Origin: Sphingobium arseniciresistens
GTDB taxonomy: Bacteria > Pseudomonadota > Alphaproteobacteria > Sphingomonadales > Sphingomonadaceae
Direction of reading: 5' to 3'
Length of the DNA stretch: 64,000 bases
NCBI GenBank assembly: GCA_029167225.1
Contig: JARFNK010000019.1
Coordinates: forward strand, 1-64,000
The stretch's first letter is position 1, and every line of letters begins with the position of its first letter. This document shows positions 49,979-59,123 of the stretch, piece after piece. The translations under genes were made by a program, and so were the position numbers. The notes beneath the pieces are model-generated. The model saw only the letters and a program-made list of their open reading frames with translations. It searched no databases and was not told the DNA's origin.

Positions 49979-52021
49979 ATGTCCCAGACTCCCATTCCCG
50001 TACCCGCTGCCAATCTCACCAAGTCACCCGTCAATGTCCGAAACCGCAGTGACGCGGACGCCGACGCGGAACTCGAAGCCAGCATCCTTGCCCATGGTCT
50101 CATCCAGAATCTGGTCGGCGTACCGGTTTCGCGCAAGAAGGGCCACTACCGGATCACCGCCGGTGGTCGCCGCCTCGATGCCGTGCATCGCCTGATCGAA
50201 AAGGGAAGCCTGCCGGCCGATCACGCGATCCCCGTGCTGGTCCTCGACAACGCCAAGAATGGCCGCGAAGTTAGCCTCGTTGAAAATTTCGAACGGCTTC
50301 CGATGGGACCGGGCGAGGAATGCCGTGCCTTCAGGGATATCATCGAGGTTGAAGGCAAGACAGCGGCTGACGTCGCCAAGCGGTTCGGGCTTACCGAACG
50401 CTTCGTGATGGGCCGTCTGCGTCTCGCCAACCTTGCCGAGCCGATCTTTGAGGCGCTCGAGAATGGCGAGATCACGCTCGATGTCGCCAAGGCCTACTGC
50501 ACCACGGCTGACAGCGCGCGCCAGAAAGCGATCTGGGACATGCTCTCGGACAGCTATTGCGGCCATTCCGTCAGTGAGATCCGCCGCCGCATCAAGGACT
50601 ATAGCTATCGGGGAAATGACCCCCGCGTCTTGCTGGTCGGCCGTGATGCTTACGCGGCCGCCGGCGGGCGGGTCGAGGACGCCGACCTCTATTCGAACGC
50701 GGACGACGAGCGCTGGATCGACACCCACATCGTTGACGAGCTCGCCATGATGAAACTCGCCGCCGAAGCGGACATGCTGCGCGAGCGGGAAGGCTTTGCC
50801 GAGGTCCGTCCCGTCGCCAACACCCGCGTCCCCTATATGGATATCTACGCCCTGACGCCCTTGCCGGTCGAGGCGCCAGCGCTCAGCAAGGAGCAGGAAC
50901 AGCGCAGGGTCGAAATCGAGGACGAGCTGGCCGAACTGGAAGCGGAACTCGAGGATGAAAGCTATGAGCCGGATGAAGAGGACCAGAATCACTACAACGC
51001 CCTCCAGACCGAGCTGTCGGCCATCGTCGAACGCGAGCCCATCGTCGATGCCGAGCAGAAGGCAAGCGCGCTGGCCTATCTCGTGATCGGGCCGGACGGC
51101 CAGCCGCATATTCACCAGGAATTGTTTGTTGCGCCCGTCGGCACCGATGAAGAAGGCGACGATGACGAGGATGGAAGCCTTGAGGATGGCGAAACCGACG
51201 GTGAAATTCTCGCCGACGAGGCCGGTGAGGACGAAGCGCGGAACAGCGGCCCGGTGATGAGCCAGCGCCTGCGCGAAATGCTGGCGATGATGAAAACCGA
51301 ACTGCTGGCGGTCCATGTCGCCAGCAATCCCGCGTTCGCGCTGGATCTGGGCACCTTCATCATGGTCGACCGCGAATGCCGCTTTTCATCCTCCGAGATT
51401 CCGAGCGATCTCCGCGCCTCGGCGCCCGCCCGTCTCCTCGCGGATTTCAAGCCCGGGACGGCCGCTGCGGGGGAATGGCTGAAGCTCGATGAGGCGCTCG
51501 ACCGAAGCTGGGTCAATCACCAGGCCATCACGGATCGCTACGACGCCTTCTGTGCGCTTTCCGATGAAGCGCGCGCAGCCTGGCTCAGCTGGGCGATCGC
51601 GCGCACGCTGCAGGCCGTCCCGATCGGCCGTCGCGAGGCGACCTTCCTCGATCACCTCGGAACGAAGCTCGGGATCGATGTCGCCGCCTGGTGGCGCCCG
51701 ACCGCACTCACCTACTTCGACAAGCTGACCAAACCCGCCATTCTGAGCCTGTTCCAGGAGATCGGTGGACTGGAGCTGCAATCGCGCTACGCCGGTTCCA
51801 AGAAGCACGATCTTTCGGCTTCGGCCGAGCGGCTTTTCGGAGGCGACGTCATCATCGAACCCGAGATCAAGGAACGGGCGCTTGCATGGCTTCCGGAAGC
51901 CATGCGCTTTGGCCCGGCGGAAATCGCTGGTGAACCGGACGCGTCGGGGGACGATCACGACACGTCACCCGCTGGAATCGTCGACGCCGACAACGACGAT
52001 CAGATCTCTCAGGCTGCCTGA
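49979..52021 (+). CDS. ParB-like nuclease-domain protein
   Basis: A 680-residue protein. The ParB/Sulfiredoxin-like N-terminal domain (VNVRNRSDADADAELEASIL, HYRITAGGRRLDAVHRLIEK, VSLVENFERLPMGPGEE) is followed by a ParB HTH (KTAADVAKRFGLTERFVMGR). The long C-terminal part includes an acidic stretch (DEEGDDDEDGSLEDGETDGE) and is absent from chromosomal ParB. No ParA is adjacent, so a role in partition is not certain; these large ParB-like proteins are standard on sphingomonad plasmids. GGAG precedes ATG 49979. Confidence 0.88.
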   Translation: MSQTPIPVPAANLTKSPVNVRNRSDADADAELEASILAHGLIQNLVGVPVSRKKGHYRITAGGRRLDAVHRLIEKGSLPADHAIPVLVLDNAKNGREVSLVENFERLPMGPGEECRAFRDIIEVEGKTAADVAKRFGLTERFVMGRLRLANLAEPIFEALENGEITLDVAKAYCTTADSARQKAIWDMLSDSYCGHSVSEIRRRIKDYSYRGNDPRVLLVGRDAYAAAGGRVEDADLYSNADDERWIDTHIVDELAMMKLAAEADMLREREGFAEVRPVANTRVPYMDIYALTPLPVEAPALSKEQEQRRVEIEDELAELEAELEDESYEPDEEDQNHYNALQTELSAIVEREPIVDAEQKASALAYLVIGPDGQPHIHQELFVAPVGTDEEGDDDEDGSLEDGETDGEILADEAGEDEARNSGPVMSQRLREMLAMMKTELLAVHVASNPAFALDLGTFIMVDRECRFSSSEIPSDLRASAPARLLADFKPGTAAAGEWLKLDEALDRSWVNHQAITDRYDAFCALSDEARAAWLSWAIARTLQAVPIGRREATFLDHLGTKLGIDVAAWWRPTALTYFDKLTKPAILSLFQEIGGLELQSRYAGSKKHDLSASAERLFGGDVIIEPEIKERALAWLPEAMRFGPAEIAGEPDASGDDHDTSPAGIVDADNDDQISQAA

Positions 52022-52227
52022 TCGGACTTGGGGGGATGGGCTGCAGCTTGTCCCCCTGGCTTCGAGGTGAACTGCTTGCCAACGCCCTTGGCGCCATCAT
52101 TGGCTGCTACGCGCCCTCTATGGCCATTCTCGGAATGAACCTGACGGCGAGGGCGTTCTGGCCAGTGAAATGCCGCGCTTCACTATCACGGCATCGCTGC
52201 TCGCCGGGACATGCCCGGCGCCCTTTC

Positions 52228-52536
52228 CTACGACTCGTCGCTCAGCAGGCTCTCGTAATTCCTGCCGCCGTAGAAGATTCCGACTATGATCACCACCGCC
52301 TCTTCCACCGCAAAGGCGATCGTCACGCGGCGGCGCCAGCTGATCGTGCGTAGGCCGGGCCGCAGATCGTCGCGCATCGTGCCGCGACGGGGAAAATCGG
52401 TCAGCTCGCCGATATGTCCGACGATGCCATCGGTGAAGCGCTGCGCGATGTCCGGCGACGCGGCAGCGGCGATATAGTCGTATATGGAATCGAGATGATC
52501 ACGCGCTTCGGGTGTGAGGATAATGGAATGGGCCAC
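52228..52536 (-). CDS. ParE/RelE-family toxin
   Basis: A 102-residue toxin of the ParE/RelE fold (LTPEARDHLDSIYDYIAAAA, FPRRGTMRDDLRPGLRTISW, VVIIVGIFYGGRNYE). It lies 2 bases downstream of its ParD-like antitoxin. ParE members act on gyrase; RelE members cut mRNA. The GTMRDDL segment is typical of ParE. Role: plasmid stabilisation. Confidence 0.88.
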   Translation of the reverse strand: MAHSIILTPEARDHLDSIYDYIAAAASPDIAQRFTDGIVGHIGELTDFPRRGTMRDDLRPGLRTISWRRRVTIAFAVEEAVVIIVGIFYGGRNYESLLSDES

Positions 52537-52538
52537 GT

Positions 52539-52817
52539 TCAGCCGCGTTTGGCGGCCCGCTTGTGGCGTTCGGCGAGCCCGGCACGCACATCTTCAAGCG
52601 GAATCCCGCGCGACGGATCAGCCTTATAGGCATCATAGGCAGGGACGACCTCGTTGCGCAGCCATTGCTCCACGGCGCGGTCCCGCGCCTGAAGCGCGCG
52701 CAGCCCGTCGCGAATGACTTCGCTCTCGCTGGCATATTCGCCCGACGCCACCTTGGCGCGGACCTGCGCCGCCATGTCGTTTGGCAGCGTTACGCTGAAC
52801 TGTTGAGTCGTTCGCAT
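52539..52817 (-). CDS. ParD-like antitoxin
   Basis: A 92-residue ribbon-helix-helix antitoxin (QQFSVTLPNDMAAQVRAKVA, YASESEVIRDGLRALQARDR) with a C-terminal toxin-binding tail. It precedes the ParE-like toxin in a two-gene operon. AAGGAG lies upstream of ATG 52817. It should repress its own promoter as well as neutralise the toxin. Confidence 0.88.
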   Translation of the reverse strand: MRTTQQFSVTLPNDMAAQVRAKVASGEYASESEVIRDGLRALQARDRAVEQWLRNEVVPAYDAYKADPSRGIPLEDVRAGLAERHKRAAKRG

Positions 52818-53112
52818 GGATGGGCACTCCTTATGGATATGATTTAATCCTATTCGCGCTCGCCTTCAAGATTGGTGGCAGCAGCGTCCCTGCGAACAGG
52901 CCGCGGGGCAATGCCGGGTTGGGGTTTGCTGCCCGCCGTCGCCCCATGGTCGGCCCCTAGTCACCATCACTCATTCCACACATCAGTCGAGTCGCAGCAC
53001 GCCGCCTTCGCCCTCGCGCCTGAGGGACGTGTGCGCCGTCGAAACCGGTCGAAATCTCCGTCCCGGATCCGGCCGCGCAAATCGATGCACCCCAATGGAG
53101 GAGAGCGGGAAG

Positions 53113-53139
53113 GGGACAGGAGGATTGTCCTGTTGTCCC
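53113..53139 (+). promoter_or_regulatory. leader hairpin before Strawberry-notch gene
   Basis: Outer stem GGGA/TCCC and inner stem CAGGA/TCCTG (53117-53121 with 53128-53132) enclose the loop GGATTG; TTG bulges on the 3' side. It is preceded by GGGAAGGGG and followed 11 bases later by the start codon. The same build, including GATTG in the loop and a TTG on the 3' side, occurs before the gene at 58638. Confidence 0.4.
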
Positions 53140-53150
53140 AAGAGGTGCCC

Positions 53151-56100
53151 ATGAACTTGCCCCAACTTGCCCTGTCGCAGACCCGAGACAGCGCTGCATG
53201 CCTGTCTGACGTCGCCCGCTCCCTTTGCCACCGTTTGCGCAACGGCGCCGCCGTCAGTCGCCGGGACCTCAAGCGATTGATGACCGAGGCTTTCGGCGAG
53301 GACGATGCCGGTGGCCTCTGGTCGATGCGCGATGCTTATGACGCATTGGAAACCGCCCAGGTCCTGCTTCTCGCCGATCCGCAAAGCCCGCTCCTTGACG
53401 GCACGCCCGCTGAGATCTTCGAGCGCCTGCGGCAGTTCGAGCGCGGTTTGCCGACCCAGACCTACCGCTCGGAAAAGCAGGTCGATCTCCAGCAGTTCAG
53501 CACGCCGATCACCCTGGCCTGGCTCGTGGCCATGGCGGCGCGCTGTGGACCCGACGACATATTGCTCGAACCCTCCGCCGGCACCGGCATGCTGGCGGTC
53601 CATGGCCTGCGGGCAGCCGCGCATCTGCTTCTCAACGAACATGATCCGACCCGCGCCGACCTCCTGTCCCAAAATCTCGGTCAGATCGTCACCCGCCATG
53701 ATGGCGAACATATCCATGATCTGTTGGTCAGTGAGCGGCAGCCGACGCTGGTGCTGATCAACCCGCCCTTCAGTCGCAGCACCGGACGCGGGATCGACCG
53801 CCATGCCGGCGCGCGCCATCTGCGCGCAGCGCTGGCCTGTCTCGCGCCGGGCGGGCGATGCGTCGCCATCATGCCGACCAGCTTCTCACCCGAGGGCTTG
53901 GCAGCGCTTGGCTACAATGCCGTCGCCGAGCTTGTGCCGCCCCGCGTCGAACTTACCATTTCGGGCAGTCCCTATACCAAGCATGGCACTGGGATCGATG
54001 TACGGTTGCTGGTCTTCGACAAGGGATGGACCGGCACGCCCAAGCGCCACTTCGCCAGTAATATCGAAGCTGCGCTGCACCTCGTGCTTGCCATGCCCGA
54101 TCGGCTCGATCCTGTAGAGCCGCCGCCGCTTGCCCCGCCGCCGGCGGTTGCTGCGCCCCGTTCACTTGTCTCCGCTGCCCAATCGCCCGCCATGCTCTTC
54201 GCGCGAATGAACGGTCAAAGGCTTGCGCCACCCTCGCGGATCGCCGCCACGGCGGATGAGGCGCGACCGATCAGCTATGCCGCACACTGGACGCCGCTTG
54301 CGCCTGGGGAGACCGTAGGCATTTATTCCGCCTGGCGCCTCGCGCGCATCGCCATCGAAAATGCCTCCCGGCATCCCGATGACCTGGTTGAATCCATCGC
54401 CATGGCTTCGGTGTCGCTTCCGGTGCCGCGCTACCAGCCCATGCTCCAGGACCGGGCGACCAGGGCGCTGTCCGAGGCGCAACTCGAAACCATCATCTAC
54501 GCGGGCGAAGCGCATGAGCGCGATCTCACGGGGCGCTTCTCGGCCAATCTGGCGGGCGATCGACTGATCGAGGACAGGGACGGCCAACTCTATCGCACCG
54601 GCTTCTTCATTGCCGACGGCACCGGGGTCGGCAAGGGCCGCGAGGCGGCCGGCATCATTCTTGACCAGTGGAACCGCGGCAATCGCCGCGCGATCTGGAT
54701 TTCCATGGCCGACCTCATCGAAGACGCACGGCGCGACTGGACGGCACTGGGCGGCCTCGCCATCGATATCCAGCCGATCGCAAGTTTCCCTCTTGGCAAA
54801 CCGATCACGATGGCAAACGGCATCGTCTTCCTGACCTATGCCGCCCTGCGATCCGCCCGTCATGATACGGCATCGCGCCTGCAGCAATTGCTGGATTGGA
54901 CCGGCGAGGACTTTGTCGGCGTGATCGTCTTCGACGAATCCCATGCCATGGCCCATGCCGGCGGAACGGAAACGGATTACGGGAAGGCTCAAGGGTCGGA
55001 ACAGGGGCTGGCAGGCGTCCGGTTGCAAAATGCCCTGCCTCGGGCCCGCATTCTCTACATGTCCGCCACCGGCGCGGCCAGGCCCGAAAACCTCTCTTAT
55101 GCCGTTCGCCTCGGCCTGTGGGGACCAGGCACGGCCTTTGTCACGCGCGACATGTTCATGAAGGCGATGGAGGAGGGCGGCATCGCGGCGCTTGAGGTCG
55201 TGTGTCGGGACCTCAAGGCGATGGGCCTCTATACCGCCCGGGCCCTAAGCTTCGCGGGCGTCGAATATGAGCCGCTCGAACATGTGCTGACACCCGACCA
55301 GATCGCGATCTACGACGCCTATGCGGATAGCTGGAGCATCATTCATCGCGGGCTTCGCGATGTGCTGGCCGAGATCGGCATCGTCGACCGAATATCGGGC
55401 AAGACGCAGAACGCGCGGGCTCGCGGATCGGCGCTCAGTTCCTTTGAATCGGCCAAGTTAAGGTTCTTTTCCAGCCTTCTCGTGAGCCTCAAAATTCCCT
55501 CGCTCATCAAAGCGATCGAACAGGAACTGGCGTCGGACAACGTCGTACTGGTGCAACTCGCGAGTACCGGTGAGGCCATCATGGATCGGCGGCTCTCGGA
55601 ACTCTCCGCGCAAGAGAGGGCCATGTTGGATGTTCAGGTTTCGCCCAAAGAGACCCTTATCGACTATTTGAAGAATGCCTTTCCCATACGCCAGATGCGG
55701 GTCTTTCGTGCGGACGATGGCGCCGCGCGCGCCGAACCGATGATCGATGCTGACGGTAATCCGGTGTTGTGCAGGCAGGCGATCTCCGCTCGAGACGCAC
55801 TGATCGAGGATCTGTGCGCGCTCCCCGCAATTCCCACCGCGCTGGACGCCCTGATCGCGCATTTCGCACCCGACCGTGTCGCCGAGATCACCGGGCGCTC
55901 GCGGCGCATCGTGACCGATGCCACCGGAAAACAGAAAATCGAGAGGCGGGGCGCCCGCGCCAACGTCCTCGAAGTCCACGCCTTCCAGAATGGAAGCAAG
56001 CCGATCGCCGCCTTTTCGCTCGCGGGCAGTACCGGCCGCTCCATGCATTCCGACCGGAACTGCCCGACCGCCCACCGTCGGCGTGCGCATTTCCTTCTTG

Positions 56101-57431
56101 AGCTGGGCTTCCGCATCCTTTCGGCCGTACAGGGCTTCGGGCGCAGTCATCGCACCAATCAGATGACGGCGCCTGTCTATCGGCCGCTCACTACGAATTG
56201 CCGCGGCGAGCGCCGCTTCCTCAGCACCATCATCCGCGGTCTCGAAGCATTGGGCGCCTTGACGAGAGGGCAGCGCCAGGCTGGATCGCAAAATCTCTTC
56301 GACCCTTCCGACAATCTGGAATCGGACTATGCGCGCGACGCACTCACGCAATGGTTCCACCTCCTCTACGAGGGCAAGCTGCGCAGTGTTTCGCTCGAGG
56401 CCTTTCATGAGATGACGGGACTTGAGCTGTGCGACGAGGGCGGGGAACTGCTGGAACGCCTGCCTTCCATCCATCGCTGGCTCAACCGCATCCTGGCGCT
56501 GCGGATCGCCACTCAGAATAGTATATTCGAGGAGTTTCTGGGGCTGGTCGAGGATCGCGTCGAAGCGGCGCGCTCGGCGGGCACGCTGGATCTGGGTATC
56601 GAGACCATCCGCGCCGACCGCATGGACCTGCTGTCCAATCAACTCTTGCGCACCGATCCCGTGACCGGCGCCGAGACGCGGCTATTGCGCCTCGAACTGC
56701 ACCGGCGGCCGCCGATCACCAGCTGGGCCATGCTTCAGCTTGAATGCAAGAATGCGGACGATATCGCCTGGCTTCGCAACGCCCGCTCCGGCCGTGTGGC
56801 ACTGCGCGTGCCGACATGGCCGGGTCAGGATGAAGAGGGCAACTGGATGGAGCGATGCTATCTTCTTCGCGCCACCGGCCAGTCCCGCATGGAGGTCGCA
56901 ACACTGGCGGCCAGCCACTGGAGCGAGATCGACCGCGACACATTCCAGCACCTCTGGGAGCAGGAGGCGGCCGAAGCCGGCAAGAATCTTCTGGTCGAGA
57001 CAATTACGCTCGCGACCGGGCTGCTATTGCCCGTCTGGAACAAGCTGCCCGAAGATGATGTGCGCGTGTGGCGGATCGACGATGGCGCAGGTACGTCGAT
57101 CCTGGGACGTATCATCCATCCGGCCGCCATCGAACGGCTCGAAAGGGAATTCGGACTAGATGGCGGCATTGCCCTTGGTCCTGAAGAAATCATCGCCGGC
57201 GCGCGTGCGGGCAGCGGCGTTCCGATCCCTGGACTTGGCACGGCAAGGCTCGCGCGCGTTTACGTCAACGACAGTCCCCGTCTCGAGATCCGGGACTATC
57301 GCCCCGAAGATCGGAACTGGCTGAAGGCCTCCGGCGCATTCAGCGAAGTGGTGCAGTTCAAAACCAGATTGTTCCTGCCGCCGGAGCGGGCGCGGGACAT
57401 CCTTGCCAGGATCATTGCCGAGCGCCGCTGA
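53151..57431 (+). CDS. methylase-helicase of the Strawberry notch family
   Basis: A 1426-residue protein with three parts. The first is an N-terminal adenine-methyltransferase-like domain (LEPSAGTGMLAVHG at about 138, motif IV NPPFSR at about 202). The second is an SNF2-like helicase domain (Walker A GTGVGKGREAAG at about 489, FDESHAMAH as DExH at about 593). The third is the Strawberry notch C-terminal domain (SLAGSTGRSMHSDRNCPTAH, VQGFGRSHRTNQM at about 996). Such giant proteins are found on plasmids and phages and may protect or remodel incoming DNA. GAGGTG precedes ATG 53151. Activity is unproven. Confidence 0.88.
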   Translation: MNLPQLALSQTRDSAACLSDVARSLCHRLRNGAAVSRRDLKRLMTEAFGEDDAGGLWSMRDAYDALETAQVLLLADPQSPLLDGTPAEIFERLRQFERGLPTQTYRSEKQVDLQQFSTPITLAWLVAMAARCGPDDILLEPSAGTGMLAVHGLRAAAHLLLNEHDPTRADLLSQNLGQIVTRHDGEHIHDLLVSERQPTLVLINPPFSRSTGRGIDRHAGARHLRAALACLAPGGRCVAIMPTSFSPEGLAALGYNAVAELVPPRVELTISGSPYTKHGTGIDVRLLVFDKGWTGTPKRHFASNIEAALHLVLAMPDRLDPVEPPPLAPPPAVAAPRSLVSAAQSPAMLFARMNGQRLAPPSRIAATADEARPISYAAHWTPLAPGETVGIYSAWRLARIAIENASRHPDDLVESIAMASVSLPVPRYQPMLQDRATRALSEAQLETIIYAGEAHERDLTGRFSANLAGDRLIEDRDGQLYRTGFFIADGTGVGKGREAAGIILDQWNRGNRRAIWISMADLIEDARRDWTALGGLAIDIQPIASFPLGKPITMANGIVFLTYAALRSARHDTASRLQQLLDWTGEDFVGVIVFDESHAMAHAGGTETDYGKAQGSEQGLAGVRLQNALPRARILYMSATGAARPENLSYAVRLGLWGPGTAFVTRDMFMKAMEEGGIAALEVVCRDLKAMGLYTARALSFAGVEYEPLEHVLTPDQIAIYDAYADSWSIIHRGLRDVLAEIGIVDRISGKTQNARARGSALSSFESAKLRFFSSLLVSLKIPSLIKAIEQELASDNVVLVQLASTGEAIMDRRLSELSAQERAMLDVQVSPKETLIDYLKNAFPIRQMRVFRADDGAARAEPMIDADGNPVLCRQAISARDALIEDLCALPAIPTALDALIAHFAPDRVAEITGRSRRIVTDATGKQKIERRGARANVLEVHAFQNGSKPIAAFSLAGSTGRSMHSDRNCPTAHRRRAHFLLELGFRILSAVQGFGRSHRTNQMTAPVYRPLTTNCRGERRFLSTIIRGLEALGALTRGQRQAGSQNLFDPSDNLESDYARDALTQWFHLLYEGKLRSVSLEAFHEMTGLELCDEGGELLERLPSIHRWLNRILALRIATQNSIFEEFLGLVEDRVEAARSAGTLDLGIETIRADRMDLLSNQLLRTDPVTGAETRLLRLELHRRPPITSWAMLQLECKNADDIAWLRNARSGRVALRVPTWPGQDEEGNWMERCYLLRATGQSRMEVATLAASHWSEIDRDTFQHLWEQEAAEAGKNLLVETITLATGLLLPVWNKLPEDDVRVWRIDDGAGTSILGRIIHPAAIERLEREFGLDGGIALGPEEIIAGARAGSGVPIPGLGTARLARVYVNDSPRLEIRDYRPEDRNWLKASGAFSEVVQFKTRLFLPPERARDILARIIAERR

Positions 57432-57509
57432 TCCCGGCTTTCCCAAGTCCGTGAAGCGCCGGACAGAAGAAGTACGACCTGTTTCCTTACGCACTTCGCG
57501 GAAAGATCA

Positions 57510-58445
57510 TCATTCCGCCGGTGCCGGCACCTCCGCCTCGGCGCCGTCCTGTTCGACCGCCGCAGTGCGGGGCCGGGGCGCCTTCGGCTTCGTGGATGGA
57601 GTGGCCTTCACGGCTGAGGCTTTCGCACCGGCCTTCTTCTTGGCCGCCGGTTTTCCAGCCTCCGCTGTTGCCGGTGCGGCCGGAGCTTCCTCCGCCGGCG
57701 CCGGCGTCGGCGATTTCGCCTTCACCGACGCCTTCTTAACCGGCACCTTCTTCACAGCGGATTTCTTCGCGGCTGCTTTCTTGGTCACCGATTTTGCCGT
57801 CGCAGCGACCGCTTCGCCCTGCGCAGGCGCAGCTAGCGGCTCCGGCATCGGCCCGGGTGCAGCGGTCCCGGCCTTGTCGCCGCCGGCAAGAGCAGCTCCG
57901 ACACGGACGCGACGGGACTTTTTCTCTGGGGCAGGGGCCGCTTCGGCCACGGGTGCGATCTCAGGCACAGCCGCGGTCGCCGCCGAAGATCCAGCCTCAG
58001 CCACTGGCGCTGCTTCGACTACGGACGCTTCGGCCGCCGACGTTGCACCAACACGCCTCCCAAGCCCAAGCTGCTGGGCGACGGCGCGTCGATGCTCCGA
58101 ATAGGCCGGCGCGACCATTGGATAATCCTTGGGAAGATTATAGCGTTCGCGATATTCCGCCGGTGTCAGACCGTTTGTCGCCAGATGCCGCTTCAGCGTC
58201 TTGTACGGCTTGCCGTCGAGCATGCTGATGATGTGCTCACGCGAGCTCAGGCTTTTGCGGATCGACACCGCCGGAGCATATTCGGGCGCTGCTGATGCCT
58301 CTACCGTGGCTTTCCGTTCCAGGGCGTCACGGGTCGCTCCAATGATCCCGGCAATGTCGCCCGCCGGCACCTGATTGTTCGAGAAATAGGCGCTCAATAA
58401 CTGCACCGTCATTGCGGTGAAATCGGGCTGCTCGGTGTCGGCCAC
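57510..58445 (-). CDS. MucR-family regulator with histone H1-like tail
   Basis: A 311-residue protein. Residues 1 to about 125 are a MucR/Ros zinc-finger regulator (QLLSAYFSNNQVPAGDIAGI, SREHIISMLDGKPYKTLKRH, LTPAEYRERYNLPKDYPMV). The remaining about 185 residues are Ala/Pro/Lys-rich and disordered, with KKAAAKKSAVKKVPVKKASV resembling histone H1 tails. MucR normally has about 140 residues and already bridges AT-rich DNA. GTG 58445 with GGGAG upstream was chosen over ATG 58472. The cysteine finger of Ros is replaced, as in many sphingomonad MucR proteins. Confidence 0.85.
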   Translation of the reverse strand: MADTEQPDFTAMTVQLLSAYFSNNQVPAGDIAGIIGATRDALERKATVEASAAPEYAPAVSIRKSLSSREHIISMLDGKPYKTLKRHLATNGLTPAEYRERYNLPKDYPMVAPAYSEHRRAVAQQLGLGRRVGATSAAEASVVEAAPVAEAGSSAATAAVPEIAPVAEAAPAPEKKSRRVRVGAALAGGDKAGTAAPGPMPEPLAAPAQGEAVAATAKSVTKKAAAKKSAVKKVPVKKASVKAKSPTPAPAEEAPAAPATAEAGKPAAKKKAGAKASAVKATPSTKPKAPRPRTAAVEQDGAEAEVPAPAE

Positions 58446-58588
58446 GGTAAACTCCCTGAATTGGAAGGCCATGAAGATGGCGGTGTGGGAAGAAGTTTGC
58501 GCCCGACAGCTAAACGGCAATCCGCTGCTCATGCAAGTGTCCCGTGCATCACGTTCGCATAGGTCCGAAAATGGGGAGGGGAGCAAGA

Positions 58589-58623
58589 GGGGAAGATCAG
58601 GACCGATTGAAGGTCTTGTTTCC
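58589..58623 (+). promoter_or_regulatory. leader hairpin before gene at 58638
   Basis: GGGGAA (58589-58594) pairs with TTTCC (58619-58623). CAGGACC (58598-58604) pairs with GGTCTTG (58612-58618), allowing one G-U pair. The loop is GATTGAA. The purine-rich ATGGGGAGGGGAGCAAGAGG precedes it and GGCGAACC follows, next to the start codon. It parallels the hairpin at 53113-53139. Confidence 0.4.
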
Positions 58624-58637
58624 AGGAAAGGCGAACC

Positions 58638-59123
58638 ATGGCCGACCGCGTATCTGCCCACATCATGATCGGGGGCATGCTTGCCCGCTCCGGATATCCC
58701 GGGCTCATCCAGGCTATCGAGAAGGATAATCCCGCTATCGATTGGGATGGCACGTCGTTCAATCCTTCAGATCTACCCATCGATACGCCCCTTGCACTGA
58801 CGGATCATGACGTCGCCAATGGTCGTTTCGAAGAGATCGAACATGTCTGTCGCCGCCATGGTCTTCACTATGTTCGCTGGTCCGGCGGCTATCCCGGCAG
58901 CTTCCCGTCTGTTCGAATGCTCTACCTGGGCCATGGCGAACCAAAGCAAGTTCTGACAACCGAGGAGGACGAGCAGGTCTTCCCGATCGAACGCATCAGG
59001 GAGTTGGGAAGCATCGAGGCGCTCGAAACGGAATATCGGCTTGCTCGCACTAACCCGCCCCCGCTGGTCCTGGTCGATGACGATTCCAGCGATCCCACTC
59101 TTTCGGAGATGGTCCATGGCTGA
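58638..59123 (+). CDS. hypothetical plasmid protein
   Basis: A 161-residue soluble protein (SAHIMIGGMLARSGYPGLIQ, IEHVCRRHGLHYVRWSGGYP, GSFPSVRMLYLGHGEPKQVL). It has an alpha/beta look and an acidic C-terminus, with no signal or membrane segment. No family was recognised. It has a leader hairpin like that of the Strawberry-notch gene and overlaps the next gene by 8 bases, so the two are co-translated. Confidence 0.65.
   Translation: MADRVSAHIMIGGMLARSGYPGLIQAIEKDNPAIDWDGTSFNPSDLPIDTPLALTDHDVANGRFEEIEHVCRRHGLHYVRWSGGYPGSFPSVRMLYLGHGEPKQVLTTEEDEQVFPIERIRELGSIEALETEYRLARTNPPPLVLVDDDSSDPTLSEMVHG

Noticed and set aside
50024-51316. 430-codon open frame on the minus strand inside the ParB-like gene
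   Set aside because: Shadow of a gene with recognisable ParB motifs; no ribosome site or domain.
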